Of a stretch of 64,000 nt of DNA, positions 44,833 to 57,507 are shown in pieces. This stretch comes from Riptortus pedestris. Taxonomy: Eukaryota > Arthropoda > Insecta > Hemiptera > Alydidae. The DNA is taken from positions 61,566,001-61,630,000 of the forward strand of contig CM032233.1 in the NCBI GenBank assembly GCA_019009955.1, written 5' to 3'. How positions within the stretch are numbered: position 1 is the stretch's first letter; every line of letters begins with the position of its first letter. The position numbers were made by a program, and so were the translations under genes. Below the pieces are notes generated by a model, which was not told where the DNA came from, did no database searches, and worked only from the letters and a program-made list of their open reading frames with translations.

Positions 44833-45010
44833 TTTTAGCAAATTTCTCTCCAAGGGTAGTGTTCAGACACGATTATCGAAAAACGTACATCAGATTTTAC
44901 CATGGTAATGGCTATATTACAATACACAGATAGATATAATTTCCAGTTAATGTTTGCTTGATCGTTACCAAAATGGATTTTTATGATTTTAATGTAAACC
45001 TAATTGTTAA
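44833..45010 (+). repeat. Eroded HINE left end and core start
   Basis: TTTTAGCAAATTTCTCTCCAAGGG and ACACGATTATCGAAAAACG match the left end; GTTTGCTTGATCGTTACCAAAATGG (44951-44975) matches the core. The TA run is lost. Confidence 0.55.
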
Positions 45011-45165
45011 GAAAAGTTAAATAATAACTACAAAAAATAACCTAGGGGGTAAAATAAGAATGACGAATGGTAATAAGAAAAAAAATCCTTGAGGTATAAA
45101 TTTCGAGTAAACAAAAAATAATAAAACAAAATGCATGAGCATTAGTCTCTGGTGAGCTCAGATAA

Positions 45166-45838
45166 CAAAGTCCCTCACGCAGAGGTTGCGTAAACTGAGT
45201 AACTGCAGATTTCCCACGTGAAGTTGTACAATGGATAAATCTACATATTGGTAACACTTACCACCACTGTGAATATTAAGTGAAAAAGTCCGTCACGCAG
45301 GGGCTGCGTAAACTAAGCAGATTTCCCACGTGAAGTTTTACAATAGAGAAATCTGCCTAATAACAACTGTAGTAGTAAGAAACCTCTAAACCTAAAAAAC
45401 ATTATTTAGGGCGTAATAACCCAGTAGTTTCTAGCCCCAAAAAACAGTTAACCTAACCTCTAAACCTATTCACGAGGGACGATAGTTATGGAAACGGCCG
45501 CCAGAGCTCTCGGCGGAAACTCCGAACATAGCCTACTGGTAGCCACACGCAGAATAAAAATGCAAATATCTCGGTTAATATTCAAGATACAGAATAAATG
45601 TATATAACAATATTTATAGTAAATTTAATTTGCAATAAGATTGGTTATGTACAACATTTCGATCCGACGTATAGTAACGGAGATATTTCGAATTTTCGAA
45701 AATCCTCCCCTCTAAACCCCCCCTCCCACTGGTCCGATTTCAGCCGTTAACGAACTTGATCTTTCTTTTTACATAAAACGCTTAAATATGAAGTTTGGTA
45801 AGGATCAAACAAAAATTGCGACCGCTAGAGCGGTAACA

Positions 45839-45903
<65 letters not shown>

Positions 45904-46405
45904 TTTTGAACGGACCTCATTTTCGTCATCTACTAGGTAGGATCGATGGACATTTGAAGAAAAATGTCGAAAATTCCGTCATGAGTACAACCTCAATAGC
46001 TGATTTCCCTTAAGGGAAATCTGCTAAAAATACAAACGGTAATGTTAAATCTTTCAGTAAATTTTAATAACCTCCTAACGGAAGCGTCTGAATTGTAATA
46101 AGTTAGCCAACCTCTCACAGTTGAACAGATAGATAGAAATATTCTTCACTGGAAAGAATAACAATTAATTAAATATACCTGAATATTAATTTTAGTGAAT
46201 ACAATTTAGAAGGTCTAAAACAGTAATTTATAATGAATCAGAATAATTTTTATCAAAATAACTCAAATTTTAGTAATCCAAGAACTAAAGTCGGGGGGAG
46301 CGATCAGCAGAACGTATTTGCATGTTTCTCGTATAATAAAGGTCTCTTGAAGACAATATTTGGCGTTTAAGCTTCGAATAAAGTGGTTTATTATATAATC
46401 GAAGT
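45166..46405 (-). mobile_element. Outer HINE-like element, long form, interrupted by another copy
   Basis: The right end TCCCTCACGCAGAGGTTGCG continues to GAATATTAAGTG at 45282. After the inner copy, AATACAAACGGTAATG with CTTTCAGTAAATTTTAATAA resumes at 46029 and follows the order of the long form (31243-32245, 63564-64000). The element fades at about 46405 before reaching its TA run or palindromic end. Confidence 0.78.
45285..46028 (-). mobile_element. Inner HINE/DINE-1-like element, full copy nested in another
   Basis: Full order on the minus strand: palindromic end (45998-46025, perfect centre), block, (TA)n (45842-45900), core, inverted repeat, hairpin GCAGCCCCTGC, GACGGACTTTTT. Almost identical to 4107-4902. 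Insertion took place between A residues (T-T on the other strand), with no clear target duplication, as expected for Helentron-type transposition. Confidence 0.86.
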
Positions 46406-46974
46406 TACTTCAGAAACACAGAGTTTATTTAATATTTATTTTCAAAAAACAATTGTTGTACTAATTTCTGCAATAACAACGATACATAAATAAGATACTG
46501 AAGACTGTTAGTATTTGATTCTAATTGCTATTTTACTCCCTGCCCTCTGGCTTAGGATTGATTAATTTTTGTAGGAGAAGCAAATCCTAAGGCAGCATTC
46601 TTAGCAATACGATAAATGATAATATATGAATGATGTACACAGCTAAATGATTTGTTGCAATATTTTTTCCTCGAAGTATTTTACAATTGAGACTGGGAAA
46701 AGTTTCCATGCCGTCAACGTCGACCTTCAAACACAAGAATAGCTCCCAAAAGGAGAATGGCGGACACTTGATTTGCAAGTCGGTGAATTACTGATCCCAG
46801 CCATTACTCGCACGTTAAACTCATTTTCAGTCCAGCAAGAATGTAGACACCGAACGACTAAAATTCCACAAGATTACTCTCGAAGACAGAATTATTTACT
46901 TCTACTGATGAATAAATTTGATGACTCCATTATTTATAATTTAGAGTTCCTCTGGTCGCATCATCCCCTCAAAA
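46406..46974. other. Unassigned sequence
   Basis: No recognised gene or repeat. Confidence 0.4.
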
Positions 46975-47201
46975 AAAAAGCTCGTCACGCAGGTGCTTCG
47001 TAAACTAAGGAAATTTATCACGCAATGTAATATGATTCGATAATGATCATACCTCACCGCCTATTCCCTATTTCTCCCGTAGCAAGAATCATATATAAAC
47101 TAGAATTACAATGTTAGTTAGACTTGAGATATTTAGTGACAGGTGGGCTTAAATACACACACACACACGCACGCACGCACGCACACACACACACACACGC
47201 A

Positions 47202-47291
<90 letters not shown>

Positions 47292-47320
47292 CACACAGAG
47301 GTTAAAGTACACTGGATTAA
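46975..47320 (-). repeat. HINE right-end remnant and compound (AC)n/(ACGC)n repeat
   Basis: AAGCTCGTCACGCAGGTGCTTCGTAAACTAAGG is a degenerate right end. From 47155 to 47297 AC repeats alternate with ACGC blocks. The Thr/His and Val/Cys dipeptide frames here are artefacts. Confidence 0.75.
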
Positions 47321-47365
47321 AGTGAAAATTGGATGAGTAGAAAGGGGAGTTTACAAAAGGCTGAA

Positions 47366-47872
47366 AAAAAGGTCTGTCACGCAGAGGCTGCGTTAAACAA
47401 GCAGATTTCACACGTGCGTCACGCATTTCTATTTATCACAAATCCTAAACGTTTAATGAGAACAATATTTGGTATTTAGGCTCCAAATAAACTGTTTCAT
47501 AATATAACAGCCTATTGTTAATATCACATGAGTTAATAATCAAGATAGTGAAAAAACGTACATAACAACATTTATAGAACATTACATTTACAATAAGATT
47601 GATTCGATACAATTCTTCGATTCGACATATAATAACGGATATATTTCAAATTTTTGAAATTCCCCCTTCTAAACCCCCCTACCACTTGAGTTTTACATGA
47701 AACGTTTATATATCAAGTTTCGTTAAGATCAAATAAGAATTCCGACCGCTAAACAATTGTACATATATAATTTTGAAGGGACCTCATTTTCGTCATCTAC
47801 TAGGTGGACATTTGAGGTCGCCTAATGTGTACGGCCTCAATAGCTGATTTCCCTCAAGGGAAATCTGAAAAA
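47366..47872 (-). mobile_element. HINE-like element, short, nearly TA-free
   Basis: The right end GTCTGTCACGCAGAGGCTGCG (hairpin CGCAG-AGG-CTGCG), core, a minimal ATATATA, block and palindromic end AGCTGATTTCCCTCAAGGGAAATCTG are all present in about 507 bp. It shows that the microsatellite may be almost absent in a copy with both ends. Confidence 0.78.
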
Positions 47873-48889
47873 AAAATATTAATTTAGTACCTATGTTAAT
47901 ATCCTAGTCATGAATATTTGAGAGGACGAGCAATTTTAGAAAATAAAAATTTCATGGACATGGAAAAAAGTTCATGGTTATTTTTCGATCCAAACTCATA
48001 GTAACCAAGGCATTTTGAGTTTTCAATCATTACGCCCTCTTTCCCCCTCCACCTAGGCAAAATTTCAGCCATTACCTGATATAATACACGTAACGGTTAA
48101 ATATCGAGGACAGTGATGATCACATAAAGAGTATGTTGTTAAGAACGTAAAATCATAAATGATAACGTCATTCTGAAAATATTTACTCATATCTCACAGA
48201 GTTAATGCTCAATGAAAAAAATAATAGGCATTTAAGCTTGTAATAAAGCAAGTTTATTATATATTAGCTTATCTATGCTCTTAAGTTGTAGTTCATCGTT
48301 AACATACTTGCTATTTAAGCATTTCGTGTTAAACTAAATATGAAGATCGTCAATGGCAGAAATTGTAATAGGGGGAGAGGAAGAACAAAGTTAATATTAC
48401 TATGAGACGGATAGACAAATTTTATGTAGCCAATCTCTATGTAAATTTTCTAAAATTGTGTTCTCTACCCCCCCCCCTATCACCGTTTATCAATATTCGA
48501 ATTTATTTAGTATCCAGCTTTCAGTAAGAACCCACTTCTACTGATGTCTCATTGGCAATGCTCCAATACAAGAAGAAGTGTCTTATTTTGAACATAAATA
48601 GAATACATTATATTCATCAGACTGGAAGGAGTAGATGTAACTCAAATATTATCCGAGTAATTTGCATTATATATTTTTCAGCCTTCATTTGACCCAGTTT
48701 CTACACATGCGATTTTCAGCAGCTGTATCAATAAGCATCTCCTGCCCAGCTTTACTCCCCTAAAGGGAAATCTGCTAATTGGAACTTCAGTTCTTCTTAT
48801 TAAGAGATACCATTGTAGCTCATGAGAAATATGCTTATTATACGTAGCCCTTTCGTGGCGGGCGTTTATCTAAGAATATATATCTTTAA
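47873..48889. repeat. Scattered HINE core and end remnants in both orientations
   Basis: AATTTCAGCCATTACCTGATATAAT near 48060 (minus), a plus-orientation core at about 48300-48560 with a C-run and TTCAGTAAGAACCCACTTCTACTGATGTC, and a palindrome half CCCTAAAGGGAAATCTGCTAAT at 48758-48779 (minus). Too eroded to define full units. Confidence 0.5.
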
Positions 48890-49454
48890 ATATATATAAT
48901 TCTACTGTACGTGTGTATGTCACTGAACTCGTCCTAAACGGCTGGACCCATTTGAAGGAATTTTTTGTGCGAAAATGGGTGACGCCCTGGGTGGTTTAGC
49001 GTCACAAATCAGCCCGGCAGATGGAACAGAAGTGGGGGTTGTAAGGGAGGCCTAAAATTAAAAATAGCGATATTTTTTATTTTGTTTCCTATTGGCTTTT
49101 CGGCAAATATGCACAGGATAAAACTTGTTTATTTTGTTATTTAGAGTAAATTTGGTTATATTCACTTTTGTCGTATAACAAAGTATAAACGAGATATACA
49201 CTAAAAAATTAAAGTGGGAGCCAACAATTTTATTGGGTACTAACGATTGATGAACCGAACTTAACAAAATTCAGTATGTGAAATTATCATTTATTCTTCC
49301 ATGATTATAAGCTACATTAAATTTTCCTTTTGTTTTTAGGTTAACGTGCACAAAACAAACGTTGTTTTTGCTTTTGTTTTAAACATAATATTATTGAATT
49401 TAATAACCTAATCGCTTGAAATATCATGCAGGACAACGTCTGCCGGGTCCGCTA

Positions 49455-49456
<2 letters not shown>
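48890..49456. repeat. Family B interspersed repeat copy 2 (reverse of copy 1)
   Basis: Reverse complement of 2837-3474, from TCTACTGTACGTGTGTATGTC to GGACAACGTCTGCCGGGTCC and GCTAGTATATA. Matching segments include GTGACGCCCTGG and AAACGAGATATACACTAAAA. As in copy 1 the CTAGCGG end joins a (TA)n run. Confidence 0.72.

Positions 49457-49490
<34 letters not shown>
49457..49490. repeat. (TA)n microsatellite
   Basis: Joined to the CTAGCGG end of family B. Confidence 0.9.
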
Positions 49491-49493
<3 letters not shown>

Positions 49494-50337
49494 ATTTCAA
49501 GGTTTGTCTGATCCATATAATTGTATACTATTTCTGTACCTGCATATGGCAGATTCGTTTGAATATTGGCCATGATCTGTAGTGGAGAAATAAAATTAAG
49601 TGGTAATAATTTTTGAAAATCACTAAACATTTTAAACGCTATACCAATATTAATTAATAGCATTATAACTCTACCTAGCAAACACTCACACGAACACACA
49701 CAAGCGCGTTCGTACACATACAGCACACATCTCTCTTTAAAATAAATGAATTCTTAAAATTACGCCAGCTGACTGATAGTTTAATTACATTCCACATACT
49801 AATGCTTGTTAAGTACATAAATTATTTCTTATAATCAACTGAGATACAAAATACACTGAATAGCTGTTGAGAATATCATTAATGATTTTAAAAGAAAAAT
49901 ATATGAATTACGACCGCTATAAATTAGCACTAACCTTTGAAAGACAGTATTTGAGACAGCACAGACCTTCAAGCTGTTTTCATGGTCCTGCTTGATAAAT
50001 ATTGAAGGGCAAGGTCAGAATAATCTGAAAAAAAAAATTAAAATAAATATGGTGAAAAGTTCTATTAATCTCTTTTATATCTCTTTTTCTTTTAATATTA
50101 TCTATTGACACGACAAATTAATTTTTAACAATGAAAAATTAAAATCAAATGTAGATTATGTAATATTTTTGGTGTGAACTCATATTTGATTGTTTTGGCT
50201 TAGTACTCGTTATGAATTGTATTAGTCATTTCATATATTTCAATAGGAGTAGTAACCCACCGTCATGTGTTACTAACATCTGTCACAAGATTGCATTCAA
50301 GCTCGATTACAGGTTAAGTAAAAATAAAAAGCAAATT
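49491..50337. other. Unassigned sequence
   Basis: A 90-nt segment on the minus strand (49935-50024) has a good acceptor and a fair donor but stops in all three frames. No gene recognised. Confidence 0.4.
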
Positions 50338-51185
50338 TTTGGATCGAACCTCTAGCGTTTTCAATGATTGTTTGATCGCTTCAGAAATTGATATTTAAAC
50401 ATTTTATTTAATATTATAGATGAAATTCGGTAATGTCCAAAATCGGACAAAGTAAATGGGGAAATATGTTAATTATTAGGAAATCGTTTGTTTTAGCCAC
50501 TGGATTGAAAATTGCTATATAACCAATTTTGTTGACATAGTAATTTTCTATAATTATTGTTCTGTATTTTTATCTATGTCAAAATCTAAGGCAGTAATTT
50601 TTATTTCTTTATCTTCAGCATGATTTTAACCGCCGTGATTTTTATTTTAAGCTGGTATCTCTATACGCTGGAAGTGAAGGTAACAGAATGCGAAAAAAAA
50701 TTTAAATAATGGGCTCTTTCACAGAGATATTAGGTGCCGATATATTCGGAAGCTAATGTTGCCATTTTTGTTCCCATGAAACCTTAAAGTCACAAGATCA
50801 CAACTATAACGCGATAAGCCCAAATTCGAAAGTACAAAATGAGCTTTGAGAAGTTTGCCTTTACGTAACACTTTCAATGGAATGCAAAACCGTATCTTAA
50901 ATTGTGTCATTAAGGTGGCATAGGTCGGAAAATCTCCGCATGAGCTCTTGAAAGTAGTAAATAATATGTATGATTGAGGGTTGTTATTTCATTTTTTCTT
51001 TGGTTTAAACAGTTATGTTACTCAGCATATAAAACCAGCGTACTTTTCAAGTATTTTTTTTATTCGCTAGTTACTAAGGGAGAAAGAGACATTAGAATAT
51101 CCATATCATTTCACTTGTTCATAAGTCCTAGTGCGGAAAATCGGTTTAGTTTTTCAGAGCCCCCACGTGTCAGCCATTCGAATTG
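50338..51185 (+). repeat. Eroded HINE core and possible right end
   Basis: CGAACCTCTAGCGTTTTCAATGATTGTTTGATCG, AAATTCGGTAATGTCCAAAATCGGAC and ATATAACCAATTTTGTTGACATAG follow the core order. GGAAAATCGGTTTAGTTTTTCAGAGCCCCCACGTGTCAGCC near 51136 could be the worn right end. Confidence 0.45.
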
Positions 51186-52319
51186 ATATGGCATCCACAC
51201 TACCACATTAATTTAGATGAAATTTCGTCTAAATATCTTAATGAAAAATATTGACGAACTAATCGAGATTAATGCCCACAAAACGACCGAACGGACAATA
51301 TTTAGAATCTTAGCCAAGTTATATTTTAAATTGCCCTCACCTAGTTGACAATATTTCCTTCGGAGGTTTTCAATAGTTAAAAATGAATATTTGTTTTATT
51401 ACGTTTAATGTATACAACCAAATGTGGCCCATTTGAGAATGAATCATCAATATTAACTATTCCACGTTCAATCTTCATCGACGTTATAAGAAAGATCATT
51501 TTCAGCATGATTGAAAGCTCAATGATTAATTTTCCTGCTAAAGATTCAATGTAAAAATGAAAGGAGAATGGGTTGTTTAATGAAAAATGTTTTCTTTTTA
51601 TTCAAATTTTCTACAGTTGCTGGCCTCCATTGCTTTATTGACCATTTTCGTGTAGTATTCTACGTTATTGAAGGGGTATAGTTTCTTGAAAGTTTTATTT
51701 TCTTTATAACTTTACATTTACATGCCGATTCAAAAGCTCAATTAAACCTTTCAACCCAAAAGTAACAATTATTGGTTAAAACTATACTCTCCTAAAATGA
51801 TAAAAAGTTTTAATTTCAAACAGTTCCTTTCATAAAATCTAAACGCACTCACTGGACAAAAGTTTTATTTTCCCTACGAAGACATAATTCTAATGCAAAG
51901 TTTTAGTGGGAAAAAAAAGAAAGTATTCCTTTAAACATAAATACACTCAATCCTTTCTGACATTGATAACTATTTTATCATTCGCAACTTAGCATGCACG
52001 TTCATCAAAACTCATGCACACAATAAAGAAATTTCCGAAATCAAATTTATCTGATTGGACTAATCATCAATTCTAAATGTGAGTTGTATTATAATTAGTG
52101 GGATCCTTGGCTGTGTCCTTCAAATAGCAAAAACAAATTGATGGCTATCGGCTACTAATAAACTTCATGGGTCATGTAAACACACTATTCGTCCCTTCTT
52201 TACTAGTTCCTCTCTCGTTGCTGGCTGGGTGAAATAATATGGTTTCCGGTCAAATTGGACTAACATATGCACTAAATTAACCCTGAGTTTTTATCACATG
52301 TATTATAGAAGGTATCATG
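51186..52319. other. Unassigned sequence
   Basis: Nothing recognised. Confidence 0.4.
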
Positions 52320-52380
52320 TTTAGTAGATTTCCCTTGAATGGAATCGGCTATTGAGTTTGACCTCATGACGCAATTTAGT
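52320..52380 (+). repeat. HINE left-end remnant
   Basis: TTTAGTAGATTTCCCTTGAATGGAATCGGCTATTGAG and CTCATGACGCAATTT; the sequence then leaves the family. Confidence 0.65.
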
Positions 52381-52875
52381 TGCTGAGAAATACAAACTAA
52401 GCCATATTTATCCATTTCATTGTTCTGGCAAAGCCAATTTTAACGAACATATTGACCAACACATGTTTCAACTTCGAAGCAAACATCTACTGCTAGCAGT
52501 TTTAATTTCTAATAGCTCATGTTCGCAATATTCATTCCAAAAATCCAATCAAAAAAGTTTCAATTCTATAGAGGAATTCTCCTGCAACGCCAATAAAATT
52601 TAGTTTGGTGACTGAAATAAGGAGTCTAAATTTTTTGAATTTTTAAATCAAGCCACTATTTCGCTACTGAGAAAGATATGCCCAATTTTGTTAATAAAAC
52701 CAACATAAGCGAAGATATTGACAAATATATGATATGAATTCGAAGTGAGCACCCTCCCAGGCTAATGACAGTAAAGCAATACATACCGCATATCTAAAAT
52801 ATTGATTGCTTTATTGGTAATAGTAAATTCCAATAAATATTTTTTCAGTTGTATTGATGTATACGCATGTAATAC
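52381..52875. other. Unassigned sequence
   Basis: Nothing recognised. Confidence 0.4.
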
Positions 52876-53352
52876 AAAAAGTCCGTCACGCAGGGGCTGC
52901 GTAAACTAAGCAGATTTCCCACGTAAAGTTTTACAATAGAGAAATCCGCCTATTAACAACAGTAGTAGTAAGGAATCTCTAAACCTATTCACGAGGGACG
53001 AATAGTTACCGAAACGGCCCGCACTAGCACTCGGCGGAGAGTCCCGAACATAGCTGACTCCTGCCGACCATACACATGCATACAAATGCAAATATCTCGG
53101 TTAATATTCAAGATACAAAATAAATGCATAGAACAATATTTATAGTAAATTTAATTTGCAATAAGATTGATTTTATACCATTTTTCGATCCGACGCATAA
53201 TAATGGAGATATTTCGAATTTTCAAAAAACCCCCCCTCCCACTGGTCCGATTTCAGCCATTAACGAACTTGATCTTTCTTTTTAGGTAAAACGTTTAAAT
53301 ATGAAGTTTGGTAACGATCAAACTAAAATTGCGACCGCTAGAGCGTTAACCG

Positions 53353-53408
<56 letters not shown>

Positions 53409-53530
53409 GAACGGACCTCATTTTTGTCATCTCCTAGGTAGGATCTATGGGCATTTGAGGAAATTTTTCAAAACTCAAGTCATGAGTACGACCTCAATAG
53501 CTGATTTCCCTCAAGGGAAATCTGCTAAAA
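52876..53530 (-). mobile_element. HINE/DINE-1-like element, short form, full copy
   Basis: All modules are present on the minus strand: palindrome GATTTCCCTTGAGGGAAATC (one centre change, 53501-53520), block, (TA)n (53359-53403), core, inverted repeat, hairpin and T run. About 655 bp, the same subfamily as 34924-35597 and 59814-60475. Confidence 0.85.
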
Positions 53531-53921
53531 GTACAAACATTTCGACTAATATGTGAGAGAATAAAAGTTTAAATTAAGAAAACAATACTATTGCAGCACA
53601 TTACATTTCTAACAGGACATTCTTACTTTGATTATACACGATTTTTCGACCCAAGTCATAATAAAGGACATATTTCTACTTTTAATTTCGATCACTCTCT
53701 AAAACCCCACCACTCAATTATCATCAACTCCAAGTCTATTGAAAACATTTATGCTTGAAATGAGACGATTTCTGATGGACGGTTCTTTGCCAGCGACTGC
53801 TAATGTTAAAGGAAAAGAAGCGAATAAAAATAATAAATGTAGGAAATAAAATGTTCAATAAGTTAGGATATAAAATATTTTTTGATACGGAGGTATTTTG
53901 GGGGTTTCTTTTAAAGTAAAT
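53531..53921. other. Unassigned sequence
   Basis: The minus frame at 53736-53939 has no motif. Confidence 0.4.
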
Positions 53922-54149
53922 AAGGCTCAGGTTAGCCATGTGAGTTAAAGCGTTTTAGCCTTTAATCTCACATGCTAAACCTAGAGCGTGTTCGATTCTC
54001 ACTTGGACAAAGGGTTTTATTTAGTGACGGAATTCATTAAATAAAATCCACCCCTGAGTGCCACCCTGGTTAGAAAAGAGTGGTAACCTGTAGACAATGC
54101 GTCCCAATTAGCCTTAGTTGCAAAAATTGGACGTAAATAAATAATCTAG
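53922..54149 (+). mobile_element. tRNA-derived SINE with target duplication
   Basis: TTTAAAGTAAAT occurs at 53910-53921 and exactly again at 54150-54161, a perfect 12-bp target duplication. The 228-bp unit starts with a tRNA-like head: GGTTAGCCATGTGAGTTAAAG acts as box A and GTGTTCGATTCTCAC as box B. A body follows (CCACCCTGGTTAGAAAAGAG) with tail CAATTAGCCTTAGTTGCAAA and then GTAAATAAATAAT. It would be transcribed by RNA polymerase III and mobilised by a LINE. The tail recurs at 37688-37741. Confidence 0.85.
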
Positions 54150-54904
54150 TTTAAAGTAAATTTACAAAAAGTTCAATAATGACCGTTAACAAGTTGGCAA
54201 ACAAACAAGAATTTGAAGTTCGACGGCACTCTTCTTAGATTAAACTCAAACGAGAGGAAAAATGAAAACGTCACCTTACAGTTTAAACAAAAAATCAGAT
54301 TTTCCGTTAACGCCAATTTAATATAATATATTTTAGAAATCGAAATTTTAACACACCTTTTTGAAAATTTTTGTCCCAATAATTCCCCTACATTATACAG
54401 CTTATATATACATAAGCCGACAAACACTAGAGTAATTCAAATTTTAGGAGTGGGGCAAGAGTTGGACATGCGCTCATCCATTGAATGATAAATAATTTCA
54501 CATATTCGATTATATTAATTTTACATTCAGTAGCTTATTATCACATTTAGAAACCATATGGTACGTCTTTTATTCACAGTGTAGAAATCACTTCAGAGGG
54601 GGCTTAATTTTACGGTTAATTATTGGAGAACTTCACCTGTTCAAATAAAATACAGTATAGATAATTAGTACATCCGAAAAAATTTTAATACGAAAATAAT
54701 ATATCAGAAATCTAATATTCAATAGACTTTTTCAAAAGTGAGATGGCACAAGTAGCACTGCTAATAATCAGTAATCATTGTCGCTGGCATTTCCACAATG
54801 TATTAAATTTTCTTCTGCAGACACAAATCTAATATTTGAACCATGTGGCGTGTCCCAACCGAATCTCAATCTGTCATTGGACACACAAGTACATATATGT
54901 ATAC

Positions 54905-54909
<5 letters not shown>
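54150..54909. other. Unassigned sequence
   Basis: Nothing recognised. Confidence 0.4.
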
Positions 54910-54976
<67 letters not shown>

Positions 54977-54995
54977 CGTACGTGTGCGTGCGCGT
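54910..54995. repeat. (GT)n microsatellite with GC-containing right end
   Basis: About 62 bp of GT then GTGCGTGCGTACGTGTGCG. Confidence 0.95.
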
Positions 54996-55075
54996 TATTG
55001 TGTGTATTGGTTTTTTGTGTGCAACGGAACATAAAAGCTTCTCATATAATACCATATTTATTATTAATTTAAAGT

Positions 55076-55480
55076 AAGGCCGTCACGCAGGAGTTGCTTA
55101 GACTATGCAGATTCCCCACCTCATCTAACCACTTGTTCTCTATTTATTCTGTAGAAAGAAGTGTATTTAAATATTAATACAAATTTTTAGTCGGTCATGA
55201 GTTTTATAGGGACTGAGGCACTTAAAGTGAAATTTGGATGAGTAGTAGAAATCATGAATACGACAACATTTATAGAAAATTATATTTGCAGCAAGATCAT
55301 TTATAGAAGTGTTTTGACTGGGCTCATAATAACGAAGTTAGCTCGAATTTTCAAAGTTTCCCCCTCTAAACAGCCCCTCTTAACCAAGCTGATTTCAGCC
55401 ATAACGTAATATAATATATATTTACTTCTCAATGAAAAGGTTAAATATCGAGTATGTTGTCGATCAAACAAAAATCATGT
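55076..55480 (-). repeat. HINE-like element, right half, eroded
   Basis: Right end GCCGTCACGCAGGAGTTGCTTAGACTATGCAGATTCCCC, then core blocks ATTATATTTGCAGCAAGATC, TCCCCCTCTAAACAGCCCCTC and TTAAATATCGAGTATGTTG; it ends at CAAACAAAAATC where the TA run would start. Confidence 0.62.
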
Positions 55481-56016
55481 AGTTTAGAACATGAAGTGAT
55501 GAGGTCGCACAGAAATATTTGCTTTTCCCTCACATTAGTATCAAAACAATATTGTATTGAATATCCGAACGAAACGAAACGCTTCATGATATATCAGCTA
55601 ATTGTTATTGTTTTTCCTGTATTGTATCAAGGGACATTTGAAACCATTTTAGTATCATTGACAAAGAAAATAATTTAGATTTGAATGTAAGTGACTTTAT
55701 CGTTTCACCGCTGTATTCATAGTTTCATCTATCACAGTTTCATGTTTTTATAACTGGTAAACGCTGGAAAAGTTCGATGATTCTTGATTAATGAGAGCAA
55801 CTATTTATTATTATTATTATTTTCAAATTTCCCCCACATGGTTGCCGCATAGCAAATACCAAAATAACTTGATGTGTGTGGGGGAGAGGAATCTAAAATT
55901 CAAATAAATCCGTTAGTATGAGTCAGAAGAAAAAATCGTATGTAACAAATCGACATGCAATTTAAATAGTATACACATTTTGTTGTGCATTCCTTCTCTA
56001 AACTTGCGTATTAATC
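55481..56016. other. Unassigned sequence
   Basis: Only a short block-like trace, GGGACATTTGAAACC, at about 55631. Confidence 0.4.
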
Positions 56017-56134
56017 TTTTTAGCACATTTCCCTTAAGGGAATCAGCTATTGAGGTACTCATGACACGAGTTGTGAAAAATTTCCTCAAATGTCCATCGA
56101 TCCTTCCCAGGAGATGACGAAAATGAGGTCCGTT

Positions 56135-56208
<74 letters not shown>

Positions 56209-56885
56209 CTGTTAACGCTCTAGTGGTCGCAATTTTTGTTTGATCATTACCAAACTCCATATTTAATCGTTTTATGCAAAAATAAAGATCAAGTTCGTTA
56301 ATGGCAGACATCGGACCATTGGGAGGGGGGGTTTAGAGGGAAGAATTTTGAAAATTCGAAATATCTCCGTTACTATATGTCGGAAAACACCCACTCCTAC
56401 TCATGTTACATTAATAATAAGCTGTTATATCATGAACCAAGTTATTAAAAGGTTAAATACAAAATATTGTTTTCATTGAACTTTTACTTTGTGAAATATA
56501 GGCAAATACTTTCTGTTGATCACCTTCTTTTGTTCTTGGATTTCTAAAATTTGAGTAATTGAGATTAAAATTATTCTGATTCATTACAAATTACAGTATC
56601 AGCTATAGTAAATAGTTTTCAATAAGATTAATGTGTTATATTCAGATATATTTCATTAATAGTTTTTCTTTCCGGTCCAGAATTCAGGTTGGCTGGCCTG
56701 TTTGTTTACAATTAAGACGCTTGTAGTTATTAACTTGTAACTGAAAGATTTCTCATTACCGTTTGTATTTATTCACTTCATATTTACGGTGGTGTTACCA
56801 GTATCTGTATTTATCTATTTTAAACCTTCACTTGGGAAATCTGCTTAGTTTACGCAACGCAGCTCCTGCGTGACGGACATTTTTA
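56017..56885 (+). mobile_element. HINE/DINE-1-like element, long form, full copy
   Basis: Left end TTTTAGCACATTTCCCTTAAGGGAATC, block, (TA)n (56138-56204), core from TTTGTCTGTTAACGCTCTAG, an internal deletion after GTCGGA, then the long 3' region to GGGAAATCTGCTTAGTTTACG, a hairpin enlarged by a CAACG duplication, and GACGGACATTTTT. About 869 bp. Confidence 0.84.
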
Positions 56886-57507
56886 GATTTCAACCATTAG
56901 TAAACTCCCACTCCTATCAACAACAAGTATTAACAAGATCATATTATTATTGTAAGCTAAAATACAAAATCTTGATTCTATATTCTTTCTAGTGTTGTTG
57001 CATACAGGAATGAAGTTTTTATGAGGATTAACAGTTTATTCGTCAAGTCAGTTTTTTATGAAAGCTTACTCCTTAGTAAGCTTATGTTATCGGTACGTCC
57101 TTCTATGCTGATGGTTATTCGTTTGTTCCCAGTGACTATTATACAATTTGATTTGTCTGCAATATATGTCTATGTATGATAACCTGCCCATTTTTGTGTA
57201 ATATTTTTCACCATATTAGCAAGCACTTCAGGTTGTAGAAAGGATTTGAATTCTATATAAAGTATTATAATATGAATTGTAAATGTGTTTAGCTCAAAGT
57301 TTCGAGGTTATTGATGATTTAATAAACTGCTAATCCAAAGAAGGGAAGGAATTCCAGAACCTTGAGGAGTGCCAATGTGTCTATGTTCGATTTATTATAA
57401 TGTTCTTGATAATCGTTTAGGTTTTCCTGGTTTTATGTTGTTAAAAAAAAGTTGTAAGTTTGTAAATAATTTTGGAATAGTTATTTATTAGCGGGTTTTC
57501 ATTCCAA
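56886..57507. other. Unassigned sequence
   Basis: A core-like trace at 56888-56960; otherwise nothing recognised. Confidence 0.4.

Noticed and set aside
47114..47426. Val-Cys and Thr-His repeat frames on both strands
   Set aside because: Translation of an (AC)n/(ACGC)n repeat. The same applies to 29571-29844 and 54768-55077.
49935..50024. 90-nt exon-like segment on the minus strand with acceptor TTTTTTTTTCAG and donor GTTAGT
   Set aside because: All three frames contain a stop, so it cannot be an internal coding exon. It could only be untranslated, and there is no supporting context.
53922..54010. Possible tRNA gene
   Set aside because: Box A and box B are present, but the body, AT-rich tail and target duplication show it is the head of a SINE; the cloverleaf is not intact.
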